Of a stretch of DNA of 64,000 bases, positions 53,871 to 62,608 are shown one piece after another. Source of the DNA: Panacagrimonas perspica. GTDB taxonomy: Bacteria; Pseudomonadota; Gammaproteobacteria; Nevskiales; Nevskiaceae. The notes below the pieces were generated by a model. The model was not told the origin of the DNA, made no database searches, and was given only the letters and a program-made list of their open reading frames with translations. The stretch spans positions 1,181,534-1,245,533 of the forward strand of contig NZ_SOBT01000008.1 in NCBI RefSeq assembly GCF_004364935.1, given 5' to 3'. Position numbers and translations under genes: made by a program. The stretch's first letter is position 1; every line of letters begins with the position of its first letter.

Positions 53871-54686
53871 ATGACCCGCGAAAAGATCCGCTACGAAAAG
53901 AAGGCCGATATCGCCTACATCACGTTCAACCGCCCCGAGCGCAAGAACGCCATCGACCTCGAGATGCACCACCGCCTCGGCGAGATCTGGCGCGATTTTC
54001 GTGACGACGACGCGCTGCGCGTCGCGATCATCACCGGCACCGGAGACGCCTTCTGCGCCGGTGCCGATCTGAAGACCCACGTGCCGGAATGGGACGGCGT
54101 GGGTCCGAGCCTGGGTCGCGACAAGCTGTCCGACGGCTTCGCCGGGGGCATCACGCGTGGCGTGCATCGCATCTACAAGCCGATCATCGCGGCCTGCAAT
54201 GGCTGGGTTCTCGGCGGAGGACTGGAACTGGCGATGGCCTGCGACATCCGCATCGCGTCCGAGCGCGCGCAGTTCGGCTCGTTCGAACTGCGCCGCGGCA
54301 TGCACCCCGCCGACGGCGGCATCGTGCGGCTCGTGAATACCTGCGGCACCGGCATCGCGCTGGAGATGGAGCTCACCGGCGAGCCGATCGATGCGCAGCG
54401 CGCGTTCTACGCCAACATGGTCTCGAAGGTCGTCCCGCACGACCAGTTGATGGCCACCGCCGAGGACTACGCCAAGAAGATCCTGCGCAACGATCGCCGC
54501 GCGGTCGAGAGCGCGAAGGAGACGATCTTCGAGGTCGTGGGCCGCACGCTCGACGAACAGCTCAAGGTGGAGTGCCTGTACGGCTACGCGCTATGCGGCG
54601 GCAATCCGGAACTGGTGCGCCGTTCGCAGGAATTCCTCGACAAGAAGGACAAAGGCCGCGTCGGCGTCAACGCGACATCTCTCTGA
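53871..54686 (+). CDS. enoyl-CoA hydratase/isomerase family protein (right arm)
   Basis: A 271-residue crotonase-fold enzyme, paralogue of the left-arm copy at 49300. Oxyanion residues are in GDAFCAGADLKTH and NGWVLGGGLELAMACDIRI; the acid region is SFELRRGMHPADGGI. The ATG at 53871 has GAGG 6 bases upstream; the open frame further 5' overlaps the AlkB-like gene and is not used. The gene lies 86 bp after the AlkB-like stop and 24 bp before the SDR. Confidence 0.92.
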   Translation: MTREKIRYEKKADIAYITFNRPERKNAIDLEMHHRLGEIWRDFRDDDALRVAIITGTGDAFCAGADLKTHVPEWDGVGPSLGRDKLSDGFAGGITRGVHRIYKPIIAACNGWVLGGGLELAMACDIRIASERAQFGSFELRRGMHPADGGIVRLVNTCGTGIALEMELTGEPIDAQRAFYANMVSKVVPHDQLMATAEDYAKKILRNDRRAVESAKETIFEVVGRTLDEQLKVECLYGYALCGGNPELVRRSQEFLDKKDKGRVGVNATSL

Positions 54687-54710
54687 ACCCACACAGCTAC
54701 GAGGTAGATC

Positions 54711-55487
54711 ATGAGCAGCAAGCCGATTTCAGGATGCGGTGTCGTGTTGCTGGGCGGCACGGCCGGTGTCGGCCTCGAGGCCGCTTCGCAGTTCGCCGAA
54801 CAAGGTGCGCGCGTGCTGCTGCTGGGCCGCAACGCCGAGCGTGGCGCCGCCGCCTGTGCGGCCGTGAAAGCTCGCGTGCCGAGTGCCGACGTCGGCTTCG
54901 TCAAGGTGGACGCCACCGATCCGGCCGATGCCGTACGCGCCGAAGCCGAGTGCCGCGAGCGGCTCGGCGCCATCGACGTGATCGTCACCAGCACCGGGCC
55001 GAGTGAACCGCCGCGGCTGATGCACAACATCCCGATCCAGAGCGTAAGGCCGCTCATCGAGGAGATCATGCTGCCGCCGTTGCACCTGATCCATGCCGCC
55101 CTGCCCGCCATGCGCAAGCAGAAGAGCGGCTCGATCGTCGTCGTTGCCTCGGATGCCGGCAAGATTCCGACGCCGGGCGAGACGCTGGTCGGATCGGCCA
55201 TGGGCGCGATCCTGATGTACTGCAAGGCGGCGGCGCTGGAGGTCAAGCGCGAGAACGTGCGCATCAACCTTCTGACGCCGTCACTGATCTCCGGCACGCC
55301 GGGCGCTGCGCTGATCTTCAACGAGCCGTTCAGCGCCAAGATGTTCGAGAAGGCCTCCGCGATGGCGCACCTCGGCGTCGCGGATGCGGCGGATCAGGCC
55401 GCGATGATCCTGTACCTGGCGGGTCCGGCGGCGAAGCGCATGACCGGCCAGGCCATCAGCATCAACGGCGGCATCTCGATCGCCTGA
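54711..55487 (+). CDS. SDR-fold protein lacking the catalytic Tyr-Lys (right arm)
   Basis: A 258-residue SDR with the Rossmann motif VVLLGGTAGVGLEAASQFAE and a C-terminal TGQAISINGGISIA. The substrate-side serine is in VVVASDAGKIPTPG, but the region where a YxxxK should lie reads LVGSAMGA: tyrosine is valine and lysine is methionine by alignment to BadH-like SDRs. It is therefore a catalytically altered member or uses another residue (a later YCKAAALE contains Tyr-Lys two apart). ATG 54711 has GAGG upstream. It sits between the hydratase and the ligase in the right arm. Confidence 0.85.
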   Translation: MSSKPISGCGVVLLGGTAGVGLEAASQFAEQGARVLLLGRNAERGAAACAAVKARVPSADVGFVKVDATDPADAVRAEAECRERLGAIDVIVTSTGPSEPPRLMHNIPIQSVRPLIEEIMLPPLHLIHAALPAMRKQKSGSIVVVASDAGKIPTPGETLVGSAMGAILMYCKAAALEVKRENVRINLLTPSLISGTPGAALIFNEPFSAKMFEKASAMAHLGVADAADQAAMILYLAGPAAKRMTGQAISINGGISIA

Positions 55488-55530
55488 AGCCTGACGGCGG
55501 CCTCGGGCCTCGCGCGGAGGAGAAGCACCC

Positions 55531-57099
55531 ATGTGGCTGTTTTCCGAAATTCGCACCATCGGCGACATCCCGAAACACTACGCGCGTGTCACGCCGCAGA
55601 AGCCGGCGCTGATCGACGCCTCGGGCGCGCTGTCGTTCGCGCAACTCGATGCCAACGCCAACAGGGCCGCGCACGCCTTGCGCGGCCTGGGCGTGAACCC
55701 CCTGGATCGCGTCGCGATCCTGTCGAAGAACACGCCGCGATACTTCGAGGTGCTGTTCGGCGCCAATCGCCTCGACGCGGCGCTGCTGCCCCTGAACTGG
55801 CGGCTCGCGGCGGCCGAGCTCTCGGCCATTCTCGAAGACGCGACGTCCACCGTGCTGGTGACGGACCGCGAATACGAACAGACGGCGCAGAAGGCGGTAG
55901 CGAGCAGCGGCAAGCCCTGCCGCATCGTGGTGTTCGATTCGGTCGATGCCGGCGCGAAGACCGAATGGAAGTCCCTGTGCGAGCAAGCCGGCACCGATGA
56001 TCCCGGCGTCGACGTGAACCCGCTGCACACGTCGATCCTGATGTACACCTCGGGGACGACGGGCCGTCCCAAGGGCGTCCAGTTCTCGCACCAGGGCCAG
56101 CTGTTCCTGCGGCTTTGCGAGCACCTGGAGCCTTCGTTCCGCTACGCCGCGGACGACGTGATGCTCACGGTGATGCCGCTGTTCCACGCCATGGGCATCA
56201 GCTTGTCGACGCAGGCGCTGTACAGCGGCGTCGCGGTTGCGGTGTATCCCATGCCCGATCCGGGCGAACTGATGCGCCTGATCGCGAAGAACCGGCCGAC
56301 GGTGCTGCCGCTGGTGCCCACGGTGATCCAGATGCTGCTGGACCATCCCGATGCGGCGAGCGCTGATTACTCGTCGGTGCGGGCGGTCATCTACGCCGGT
56401 TCGGGCATCGGCAGGCATCTGCTGAGCCGCGCGATGCAGGCGATCGGCTGCGACTTCATCCAGTTCTACGGCGCCACCGAGACCGCCTGCGGCGTGACGT
56501 TCCTGCGGCCGGCCGATCATCGCCTCGACGACGAGGCCGCGCTGGCGTCCTGCGGCAGTCCGCTACCCCTGATCGAGATCAAGGTCATGGATACCGAAGG
56601 ACGCGAGGTGCCCGACGGGGCCGTTGGCGAGTTCTGGATCCGCTCGCCGTCGCTGAGCACCGGCTATTACGGGCAGCCCGAGCTGACGGCAGCTGCATTC
56701 AAGGACGGCTGGTACCGATCGGGCGATGGCGGTTTCCGCGATTCGCGCGGACTGCTGACGATCGTCGATCGCGTGAAGGACATGATCATCAGCGGCGGCG
56801 AGAACGTGTATTCCACCGAGGTCGAGCAGGCGTTGCAGAAACTGAAGGGCGTGCAGATGTGCGCCGCCGTGGGATTGCCCGATCCGAAGTGGGGCGAACG
56901 CGTGGTCGCGGCGATCGTCGCCGATCCCGCTGCAGGCCTCACCACGGAGCAGGTCGTCGCGCACTGCCGCGAACGGATCGCGGGCTACAAGGTGCCCAAG
57001 CAGGTCGTGTTCCGCGCCGCGCTGCCGATGACGGCCAGCGGCAAGGTGCAGAAACGCGCGCTTCGCGACGAGTTGGTGTCCGAGGAGATCAAACGCTGA
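55531..57099 (+). CDS. AMP-dependent acyl-CoA synthetase/ligase
   Basis: A 522-residue ANL-superfamily ligase that should activate a carboxylic acid with ATP and CoA. The P-loop is LMYTSGTTGRPKGVQFSHQG, the A5 motif IQFYGATETACG, A7 YRSGDGGF and the C-terminal lysine motif ITASGKVQKRAL (here MTASGKVQKRAL). The ATG at 55531 has GGAGGAG upstream. It is the last gene of the right arm, ending before a convergent unknown gene. The substrate is probably the fatty or cyclic acid formed or imported for this pathway. Confidence 0.93.
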   Translation: MWLFSEIRTIGDIPKHYARVTPQKPALIDASGALSFAQLDANANRAAHALRGLGVNPLDRVAILSKNTPRYFEVLFGANRLDAALLPLNWRLAAAELSAILEDATSTVLVTDREYEQTAQKAVASSGKPCRIVVFDSVDAGAKTEWKSLCEQAGTDDPGVDVNPLHTSILMYTSGTTGRPKGVQFSHQGQLFLRLCEHLEPSFRYAADDVMLTVMPLFHAMGISLSTQALYSGVAVAVYPMPDPGELMRLIAKNRPTVLPLVPTVIQMLLDHPDAASADYSSVRAVIYAGSGIGRHLLSRAMQAIGCDFIQFYGATETACGVTFLRPADHRLDDEAALASCGSPLPLIEIKVMDTEGREVPDGAVGEFWIRSPSLSTGYYGQPELTAAAFKDGWYRSGDGGFRDSRGLLTIVDRVKDMIISGGENVYSTEVEQALQKLKGVQMCAAVGLPDPKWGERVVAAIVADPAAGLTTEQVVAHCRERIAGYKVPKQVVFRAALPMTASGKVQKRALRDELVSEEIKR

Positions 57100-57252
57100 C
57101 GCCGAAACCTTGGATGATTCAGGCGCCGCTTCGTCGATTCACATGCCGACACGAAGCTCACCGGACATCGGGGTCGCGCGAGGGACAGGCCAGTTTTGTT
57201 TGCTGGCGCGTCCCTTCGTCTCCCGAGTCCGGATGGGCGACCCCGACCGGCC

Positions 57253-58035
57253 CTACTTCCCTTCGCGCAGCACGTGCGAAATCAGGTTCTTCAGCACGAC
57301 GGCGCCTTCGAAGAAATTGATCTCGCAGTTGTGAAATGCCGTCTTGGAGCCGACGAAGCTGACGTTCGACGACCGGACATTGATCGTGCACTTCGAGAGC
57401 TGCACGTCCCACAGCACGGTGCGATCCAGTTCGATCGTCTGGCCCGAGATCGGGCCGGTCAGCACGCGGTGGTTGGCGCCGCCGGACTGGAGCACGGCCT
57501 TGGCGATATCCGTCTCCGTTTCCGACATCTTGTTGACGAGGCCGAATGCACCGAAGCCGCTCAGGCCGAACACCGCCTTCAGGCCGGGGCCGGCCTTCTC
57601 GTCGGCGCTGCCCGCCTTTGCTTCGAATTCCGTGCGGCCGCCGATGTCGTAGAACTTTCCGGCGATCGTCGTCACGAAGGTTTCCGGCGCGCCGTCGGCC
57701 AGCCGCTGGGATTCGGTGGACACCTTCAGGATCGCGGTGCCCGCCGCGTCGCGAATCTCGTAGCCCGAGTGACCCGTGACGACCTTCGAACACTCCCGGG
57801 TGTTGACCTCCAGCACGTTGCGGACGAGCCGGAACAGGACCTTGCCTTCGGCGTCGAGGAAATTCCCGGTCAGCACGGGATGAATCGACTCGTCGCGAGG
57901 CTCTGCGCCCACCAGGAAGAAATCGTCGGCCGAACCGACGTCACCCAGGGCGAAGGTATTGCAAGCGTTTCCGCCGATCAGGTAGCTGTGGAAACGGCCC
58001 GGGATCATCGAGCTGCGAACGGTGGTGTTAGGCAT
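57253..58035 (-). CDS. uncharacterised beta-rich protein
   Basis: A 260-residue soluble protein. The middle part (GNFLDAEGKVLFRLVRNVLE, then YEIRDAAGTAILKVST) resembles beta strands of LURP/tubby-like domains, and the C-terminal part has a regular pattern of hydrophobic-Asn/Ser-Cys strands (LSKCTINVRSSNVSFVGSKT, HNCEINFFEGAVVLKN) like a short parallel beta-helix. No signal peptide. ATG 58035 is used; a GTG at 58038 precedes it by one codon. It is convergent with the ligase and probably monocistronic. I do not recognise a family; similar modular proteins occur in phage-like settings, but no phage genes surround it. Confidence 0.72.
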   Translation of the reverse strand: MPNTTVRSSMIPGRFHSYLIGGNACNTFALGDVGSADDFFLVGAEPRDESIHPVLTGNFLDAEGKVLFRLVRNVLEVNTRECSKVVTGHSGYEIRDAAGTAILKVSTESQRLADGAPETFVTTIAGKFYDIGGRTEFEAKAGSADEKAGPGLKAVFGLSGFGAFGLVNKMSETETDIAKAVLQSGGANHRVLTGPISGQTIELDRTVLWDVQLSKCTINVRSSNVSFVGSKTAFHNCEINFFEGAVVLKNLISHVLREGK

Positions 58036-58153
58036 CACTCTCTCAAGGTTGGCCCCGTCGTGGGGTGGACGCGGAGTCTAGCGTTCTGCCACCGGGTCAG
58101 TGCGTGAGCAGACCCGGGCTTAAAATCCTCGAAAGGACGGGAGATGCAGCGGC

Positions 58154-58537
58154 GTGGTCCATCGTGCGTCGAAGCGACAGAAAGCGGCAGAGGAGACGCC
58201 GGTGCAGGAACCGACGCCCCGCGTGGACGCGCGGCCGTGGTTCGTCTACCTGTTGCTGTGTCGCGGTGATCGCCTCTACGCGGGCGTTACGCCGGAACTC
58301 GCGATGCGGATGCGCAAGCACTGCTCGGGGACCGGCGCCCGGTTCACACGCAGCCATCCGCCGGAGCGCCTGCTGGCGGCAAAAAGCTTCGCCTCGAAGG
58401 CCGTTGCGCAATCGATGGAGCACCAGGTCAAGCAATTGAGTGCCGCGCAGAAACGTGAGCTGGCGTCGGTGTGGGCTCAGGAATTCGCGATCGAAGATCT
58501 TCCGGAAATCCTGGCGGCAATGACGCCGAAGCCGTGA
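58154..58537 (+). CDS. GIY-YIG nuclease family protein (UPF0213-like)
   Basis: A 127-residue protein with a compact GIY-YIG domain after a basic N-terminal 30 residues. Residues WFVYLLLC correspond to the GIY strand, LYAGVT to YIG, MRMRKHCSGTGARFTRSHPP includes the conserved arginine and the RH motif, and SMEHQVKQL carries the metal-binding glutamate. The GTG at 58154 has GGGAG 12 bases upstream, which is long. It is divergent from the unknown protein at 57253. Such proteins are thought to act in DNA repair or restriction, without firm evidence. Confidence 0.85.
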   Translation: MVHRASKRQKAAEETPVQEPTPRVDARPWFVYLLLCRGDRLYAGVTPELAMRMRKHCSGTGARFTRSHPPERLLAAKSFASKAVAQSMEHQVKQLSAAQKRELASVWAQEFAIEDLPEILAAMTPKP

Positions 58538-58558
58538 CGGGTGCCGCTCCAGGACGCC

Positions 58559-59485
58559 CTACGCCTCGCACTCCGAAGACTCTGCCCCACATACACGATT
58601 CCGCCCTTCCCGCTTGGCCCGGTACAGCTCCGCATCGGCACGCGCCAGCAACGTCGCGGAATCCTGACCGGCGGCAGGCAAGCAGGCATGGCATCCGATG
58701 CTGACGCTCAGTCCGCCGAACTGGGCGCCCAGCCGTTCGACGTCGGCCCGCAGGTCTTCCGCGACCCGACGCACACCCTCGATGCTGGTATTCGGCAACA
58801 GGATCACGAGCTCTTCGCCGCCATACCGCGCAGCCAGATCGGCGGGACGCGCCGCGGCGCGCTGCAATCGCTGCGCCACCTGGCGGAGGATCTCGTCTCC
58901 TGCGCCGTGACCGTAGGTGTCGTTGTAGCGCTTGAAATGATCGATGTCGGCGAACAGCAAGCCCACCGGCTCGCCGGCACGCAGCGCGCGGGCCCATTCA
59001 TGCTGGAGTGTCTGGTCGAAGCACCGGCGATTGGCAAGACCGGTGAGGCCGTCGAACGACGCCAGCGTTTCGTACATCAACGCCTGGCGTCGCACGTTCA
59101 CATGCGTGCGCACCCGCGCCAGCAGGATCGAGACCGATAAGGGCCGCGTGATGTAGTCGACCGCGCCCAGGTCGATACCGAACGTCTCGTCGGACTCGGA
59201 GTCGTTGGACGTCACGAACATCACCGGGATGTTGCGGGTGCTGTCGAGCGCCTTGAGTCTCCTGCAGACCTCGTGACCATCCGGAGCCGGCATCGTCACG
59301 TCGAGCAGGATCAGATGAGGTGCAGGTTCTGCCTGCGCCAGCTCGATGCCGCGGGTGCCGTCGGTCGCGGATATCACGTCGTAGACGTCGCCCAGGATCG
59401 AGACCAGCATCTCGATGTTCATCGGCACGTCGTCGATGACGAGGATGCGAGCGCGTGCCGCCAGCGGGTTGGTCGGATTGTCCAT
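58559..59485 (-). CDS. response regulator with diguanylate cyclase (REC-GGDEF)
   Basis: A 308-residue c-di-GMP synthase. The N-terminal REC domain has [10 protein letters not shown] and the phosphoaspartate in [13 protein letters not shown] (near residue 61); the GGDEF domain starts near 145 with [15 protein letters not shown] and has the active site GGEEL with an RPAD inhibitory site five residues before it ([14 protein letters not shown]). ATG at 59485 begins the protein. It lies just downstream of the FMO gene on the same strand across 99 bp and convergent with the GIY-YIG gene. A cognate kinase is not in the window, though the hybrid kinase at 40478 could be. Confidence 0.93.
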   Translation of the reverse strand: MDNPTNPLAARARILVIDDVPMNIEMLVSILGDVYDVISATDGTRGIELAQAEPAPHLILLDVTMPAPDGHEVCRRLKALDSTRNIPVMFVTSNDSESDETFGIDLGAVDYITRPLSVSILLARVRTHVNVRRQALMYETLASFDGLTGLANRRCFDQTLQHEWARALRAGEPVGLLFADIDHFKRYNDTYGHGAGDEILRQVAQRLQRAAARPADLAARYGGEELVILLPNTSIEGVRRVAEDLRADVERLGAQFGGLSVSIGCHACLPAAGQDSATLLARADAELYRAKREGRNRVCGAESSECEA

Positions 59486-59584
59486 GGGTGAAAACCTCGC
59501 TGGCCGCGGCCGGGCGGAGCGCCTCTCCGGTGGACTCTACTGCGCCGGAGGACTTGAGCGGGGCTGTGCGCTGCAGGCCCGATG

Positions 59585-61264
59585 TCAGCCGCGTCGCGGC
59601 GCGGCGACCGCAGCCTCCGCTGTCGGCGCGTGCGAATCGATCGAGAAGCCCTCGTAGCCGGAATCCGCCGCCGCGTCGATCTCACGGAAATACTTGGGCG
59701 CGCCGCCGAAATAGAACAGCGGACCAGTGGCCTTGCCCGGAATGTTGGCGCCCACGTAATAGGAACCGACCGCTTCGGCGCCGGGCAGCAACGTGGCGTT
59801 GAACAGCGTCGTCAGGCGCTCGCTCCATCGCTCCATCGTGCCGGGGCGCGGCTCGATGCGGTCTTTGCCCTGCGCACGCAGATGCTCCAGCGTCCGTCCG
59901 ATCCACTGCGCCTTGTGCTCGATGAGCACCGGGAAGTTGAGGATCGGCGAATGCGGGCCCGCCATGATGAACAGGTTCGGATACCCCTCGACGGCCAGAC
60001 CGAGATACGTGCGCGCGCCGGACGCCCACTCCGCGTCGAGACAGCGCCCGTCGCGACCGCGGATCCCCATGTTCGTCAGCGCGCCGGTGCCTGCGTCGAA
60101 GCCGAGGGCGAGGATCAGCATGTCGAGCTCATGCTCGGTCCCATCCGCGAGCCGCACACCGCGTGCCGTGAATTCCTGGATCGGGTTGTCCCTGACCGAA
60201 ACCAGCTCGACGTTCGGGCGGTTGTACGTTTCGTAGTAGTGATGCCCGAGCGGGATGCGCTTGGCGCCGATCGGATGATCTTTCGGGCACAGCAGTTCGG
60301 CTGTCGCGGGATCATCGACGATCGTGCGGATCTTGTTGCGCACGAACTCGGCCGCCACCGCGTTCGACTGTGCGTCCGCCGTCAGGTCGTCGAGTGTCTC
60401 GAAGATGAAGCGAAAGCCGCCCCGTTCCCATCCGGCCTCGAGGATGCGCTGATGCTCCTCTTGCGTGACGTTGTCGATCTTGCGTCCCGACCGCTCGATC
60501 GGAAAAGCGAAGACCTGCCTGCGGCACAGCTTCCAGATGTCGTCGTAGTTCGCCTTGATCGCCGCGCGCTGGTGCGCCTCGAGAGGGTGATTGCGGCTCG
60601 GAATCACGTAGGTCGGTGTGCGCTGGAACACCGTCAGGTGAGCGGCCGTGTGCGCGACTTCCGGGATGATCTGCACGGCGGTGGCACCGGTGCCGATGAC
60701 GCCGACGCGCTTTCCGGCGAGCGACACCGGCACATGCGGCCAGCGCTGGCTGTGAATGATCTGGCCGCCGAAGCGTTCGCGGCCGGGAAACGGCGGGTCG
60801 TAAGGCACGGAAAAATTGCCGGTCGCCGACACGAGGAAGATGCACTGCAGTCGCCGGCCATCTTCCGTCGTGACCCGCCAGCGGTTGGACGCCTCGTCGT
60901 AGTCGGCCGCCATCACGCGGGTGTTGAGCTCGATGTCCCGTCGCAGGTCGAATCGCTCGGCCACATGGCGCAGATACGCGTGCACTTCCGGCTGGGACGG
61001 AAAGCGGGCCGGCCAGTCCCACTCCTGCTGCAGCTTCTCGTCGAAGGAGAAGCAGTACACCCACGCCTCGCTATCGGTGCGAGCACCGGGATAACGGTTC
61101 CAGTACCACGTGCCGCCGACATCGCTGCCCGCTTCGAGAACCCGCACGGAGAAGCCGCGCCCACGCAGTTCGTACAGGAGGCGCAGGCCACCGAAGCCCG
61201 CTCCGATCACGAGAACGTCGTACTCGGGAACAACCGTTTCGTCTGCGACGACGCTGTGACTCAC
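59585..61264 (-). CDS. flavin-containing (Baeyer-Villiger type) monooxygenase
   Basis: A 559-residue class B flavoprotein monooxygenase. FAD site VLVIGAGFGGLRLLYEL at residues about 17-33, the BVMO signature FGGQIIHSQRWP near 165-176 (FxGxxxHxxxWP), the NADPH site VGVIGTGATAVQII, and GGTWYWNRYPGARTD early. It should insert oxygen next to a carbonyl in a ketone, giving an ester or lactone. The GTG at 61264 has AGGAG 6 bases before it. It is divergent from the luciferase-like monooxygenase across 174 bp with phased direct repeats. By family the substrate may be cyclic or aromatic ketones. Confidence 0.92.
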   Translation of the reverse strand: MSHSVVADETVVPEYDVLVIGAGFGGLRLLYELRGRGFSVRVLEAGSDVGGTWYWNRYPGARTDSEAWVYCFSFDEKLQQEWDWPARFPSQPEVHAYLRHVAERFDLRRDIELNTRVMAADYDEASNRWRVTTEDGRRLQCIFLVSATGNFSVPYDPPFPGRERFGGQIIHSQRWPHVPVSLAGKRVGVIGTGATAVQIIPEVAHTAAHLTVFQRTPTYVIPSRNHPLEAHQRAAIKANYDDIWKLCRRQVFAFPIERSGRKIDNVTQEEHQRILEAGWERGGFRFIFETLDDLTADAQSNAVAAEFVRNKIRTIVDDPATAELLCPKDHPIGAKRIPLGHHYYETYNRPNVELVSVRDNPIQEFTARGVRLADGTEHELDMLILALGFDAGTGALTNMGIRGRDGRCLDAEWASGARTYLGLAVEGYPNLFIMAGPHSPILNFPVLIEHKAQWIGRTLEHLRAQGKDRIEPRPGTMERWSERLTTLFNATLLPGAEAVGSYYVGANIPGKATGPLFYFGGAPKYFREIDAAADSGYEGFSIDSHAPTAEAAVAAPRRG

Positions 61265-61276
61265 GTTTTCTCCTGG

Positions 61277-61317
61277 CGTGCTTGCATTGACTTGTCACGT
61301 GCTTGCGTGGCCTTGTC
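61277..61317. repeat. two 20-base direct repeats with 21-bp spacing between divergent monooxygenases
   Basis: 61277-61296 and 61298-61317 both read CGTGCTTGC-N5-CTTGTC with 17 of 20 matches. A 21-bp period places both sites on the same face of the helix, as for direct-repeat binding of an AraC- or LysR-like dimer. They lie in the divergent promoter region of the FMO and LLM monooxygenase genes. Confidence 0.6.
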
Positions 61318-61438
61318 GATCGACTTTACAGGCTGTCGAATGAGCCGCCCAATTTGCCGCGCGATCGGGGCGCGGCTACGCTCCGGCAGCGGTATGACGC
61401 AGCTCCATCGAGTGGCTGCGCGACGACGAGGAGGAACC

Positions 61439-62593
61439 ATGAACGATTACGTCCCCAGTCTGCTGCTGGTCATGGGGCACATGCATGAAGGCATGAGCGA
61501 TCACGACTTCATGCACGCCGAGATGGACATGGCCATCAAGGCCGAGGGCATGGGGTATTCGGCCGTGTGGTGCGTCGAGCACCACTTCGATCGCGTCTAC
61601 TCGATGTGCCCCGACAACTTCGTGTATCTCACCTACCTCGCCGCGAAGACCGAGCGGATCAAGATCGGCATCGGCGCGTGCATCCTGCCGTGGAACGATC
61701 CGCTGCGCGTGATCGAGAAGGTCAATCTTCTCGACATCATGAGCAAGGGCCGTCTGCTGCTCGGGCTCGGCCGCGGGCTGTCACGCATGGAGTACGGCGG
61801 ATTCGGCATCGACATGAGCGAGGCGCGTGATCGCTGGAGCGAGTCCTACGCGATGATCAGCGCGGCGCAGAAGACCGGATTCATCGAAGGAAATGGCGCG
61901 TTCTGGAAGCAGCCGCGCACCGAGATCGCGCCGTTCTCCGGCATCCCGCTCGAGGGACGGACGACCGAGATCGCGATGTCGTCGGAGTCGCAGATCCTGG
62001 CCGCGAAGCTGGGGCTCAAGATGGCGACGTTCGTCGTCAGCCCGATGGACGTCATGGCGCCACAGCTCCACAAGTACCGCGAGGTCTTCGAGGAAACGCA
62101 TGGAACACCGGCGCCGCCGCCGATGGTCTGCGACATGATCACGATCCACGAGGACGAGGAAGAGGCGCTGCGACTGCATCGCGAGGCGGTCGGCGCGTAC
62201 TTCTTCTCGCTGATCAAGCATTACGAGCTGGCGGGCAACCACTTCAAGGACATCAAGGGCTACGAGTCCTACGATGCGATGGCCGGCATGTTCAAGGCCG
62301 CCGGCATGGACCGCGCCGCCGAGGCCTACGTGCAGTCCAACCTGTACGGCACGCCGAAGACGATCGTCGAGAAGATCCGCGCGAACCTGGAAGTCGCGGG
62401 CGACTACGACATGTCGACGATCTTCTCGATCGGTGCGCGTCCCTACCCGCAGGTCGAGTCGATGATGCGCATGTTCGCGGAGCGGGTCACGCCGGAGATC
62501 GTGAAGATGCGGACGAAGCGTTTCGCGTCCACGCCGCAGCGGTCGATGCGTGGAGCGAACGCGGGATCTTCGATGCCGGTCACCGCCGCGTAA
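61439..62593 (+). CDS. LLM-class flavin-dependent monooxygenase
   Basis: A 384-residue luciferase-like monooxygenase of a subfamily different from those at 3021 and 5941. It has SAVWCVEHHFDRVYSMCPDN (near residue 40), the TIM-barrel segment LLLGLGRGLSRMEYGGFGID and the C-terminal LYGTPKTIVEKIRANLEVA. Strong GGAGGAACC lies directly before ATG 61439, so the far longer upstream frame is rejected. It is divergent from the BVMO and convergent with the AraC gene. A flavin reductase is not adjacent. Substrate unknown; members act on aldehydes, amines or cyclic ketones. Confidence 0.9.
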   Translation: MNDYVPSLLLVMGHMHEGMSDHDFMHAEMDMAIKAEGMGYSAVWCVEHHFDRVYSMCPDNFVYLTYLAAKTERIKIGIGACILPWNDPLRVIEKVNLLDIMSKGRLLLGLGRGLSRMEYGGFGIDMSEARDRWSESYAMISAAQKTGFIEGNGAFWKQPRTEIAPFSGIPLEGRTTEIAMSSESQILAAKLGLKMATFVVSPMDVMAPQLHKYREVFEETHGTPAPPPMVCDMITIHEDEEEALRLHREAVGAYFFSLIKHYELAGNHFKDIKGYESYDAMAGMFKAAGMDRAAEAYVQSNLYGTPKTIVEKIRANLEVAGDYDMSTIFSIGARPYPQVESMMRMFAERVTPEIVKMRTKRFASTPQRSMRGANAGSSMPVTAA

Positions 62594-62608
62594 TTTCGCG
62601 GCGACGTT

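Noticed and set aside
59582-61438. 619-codon upstream extension of the LLM monooxygenase
   Set aside because: It is antisense to the BVMO gene; the strong ribosome site at 61430-61437 and family start fix the ATG at 61439.
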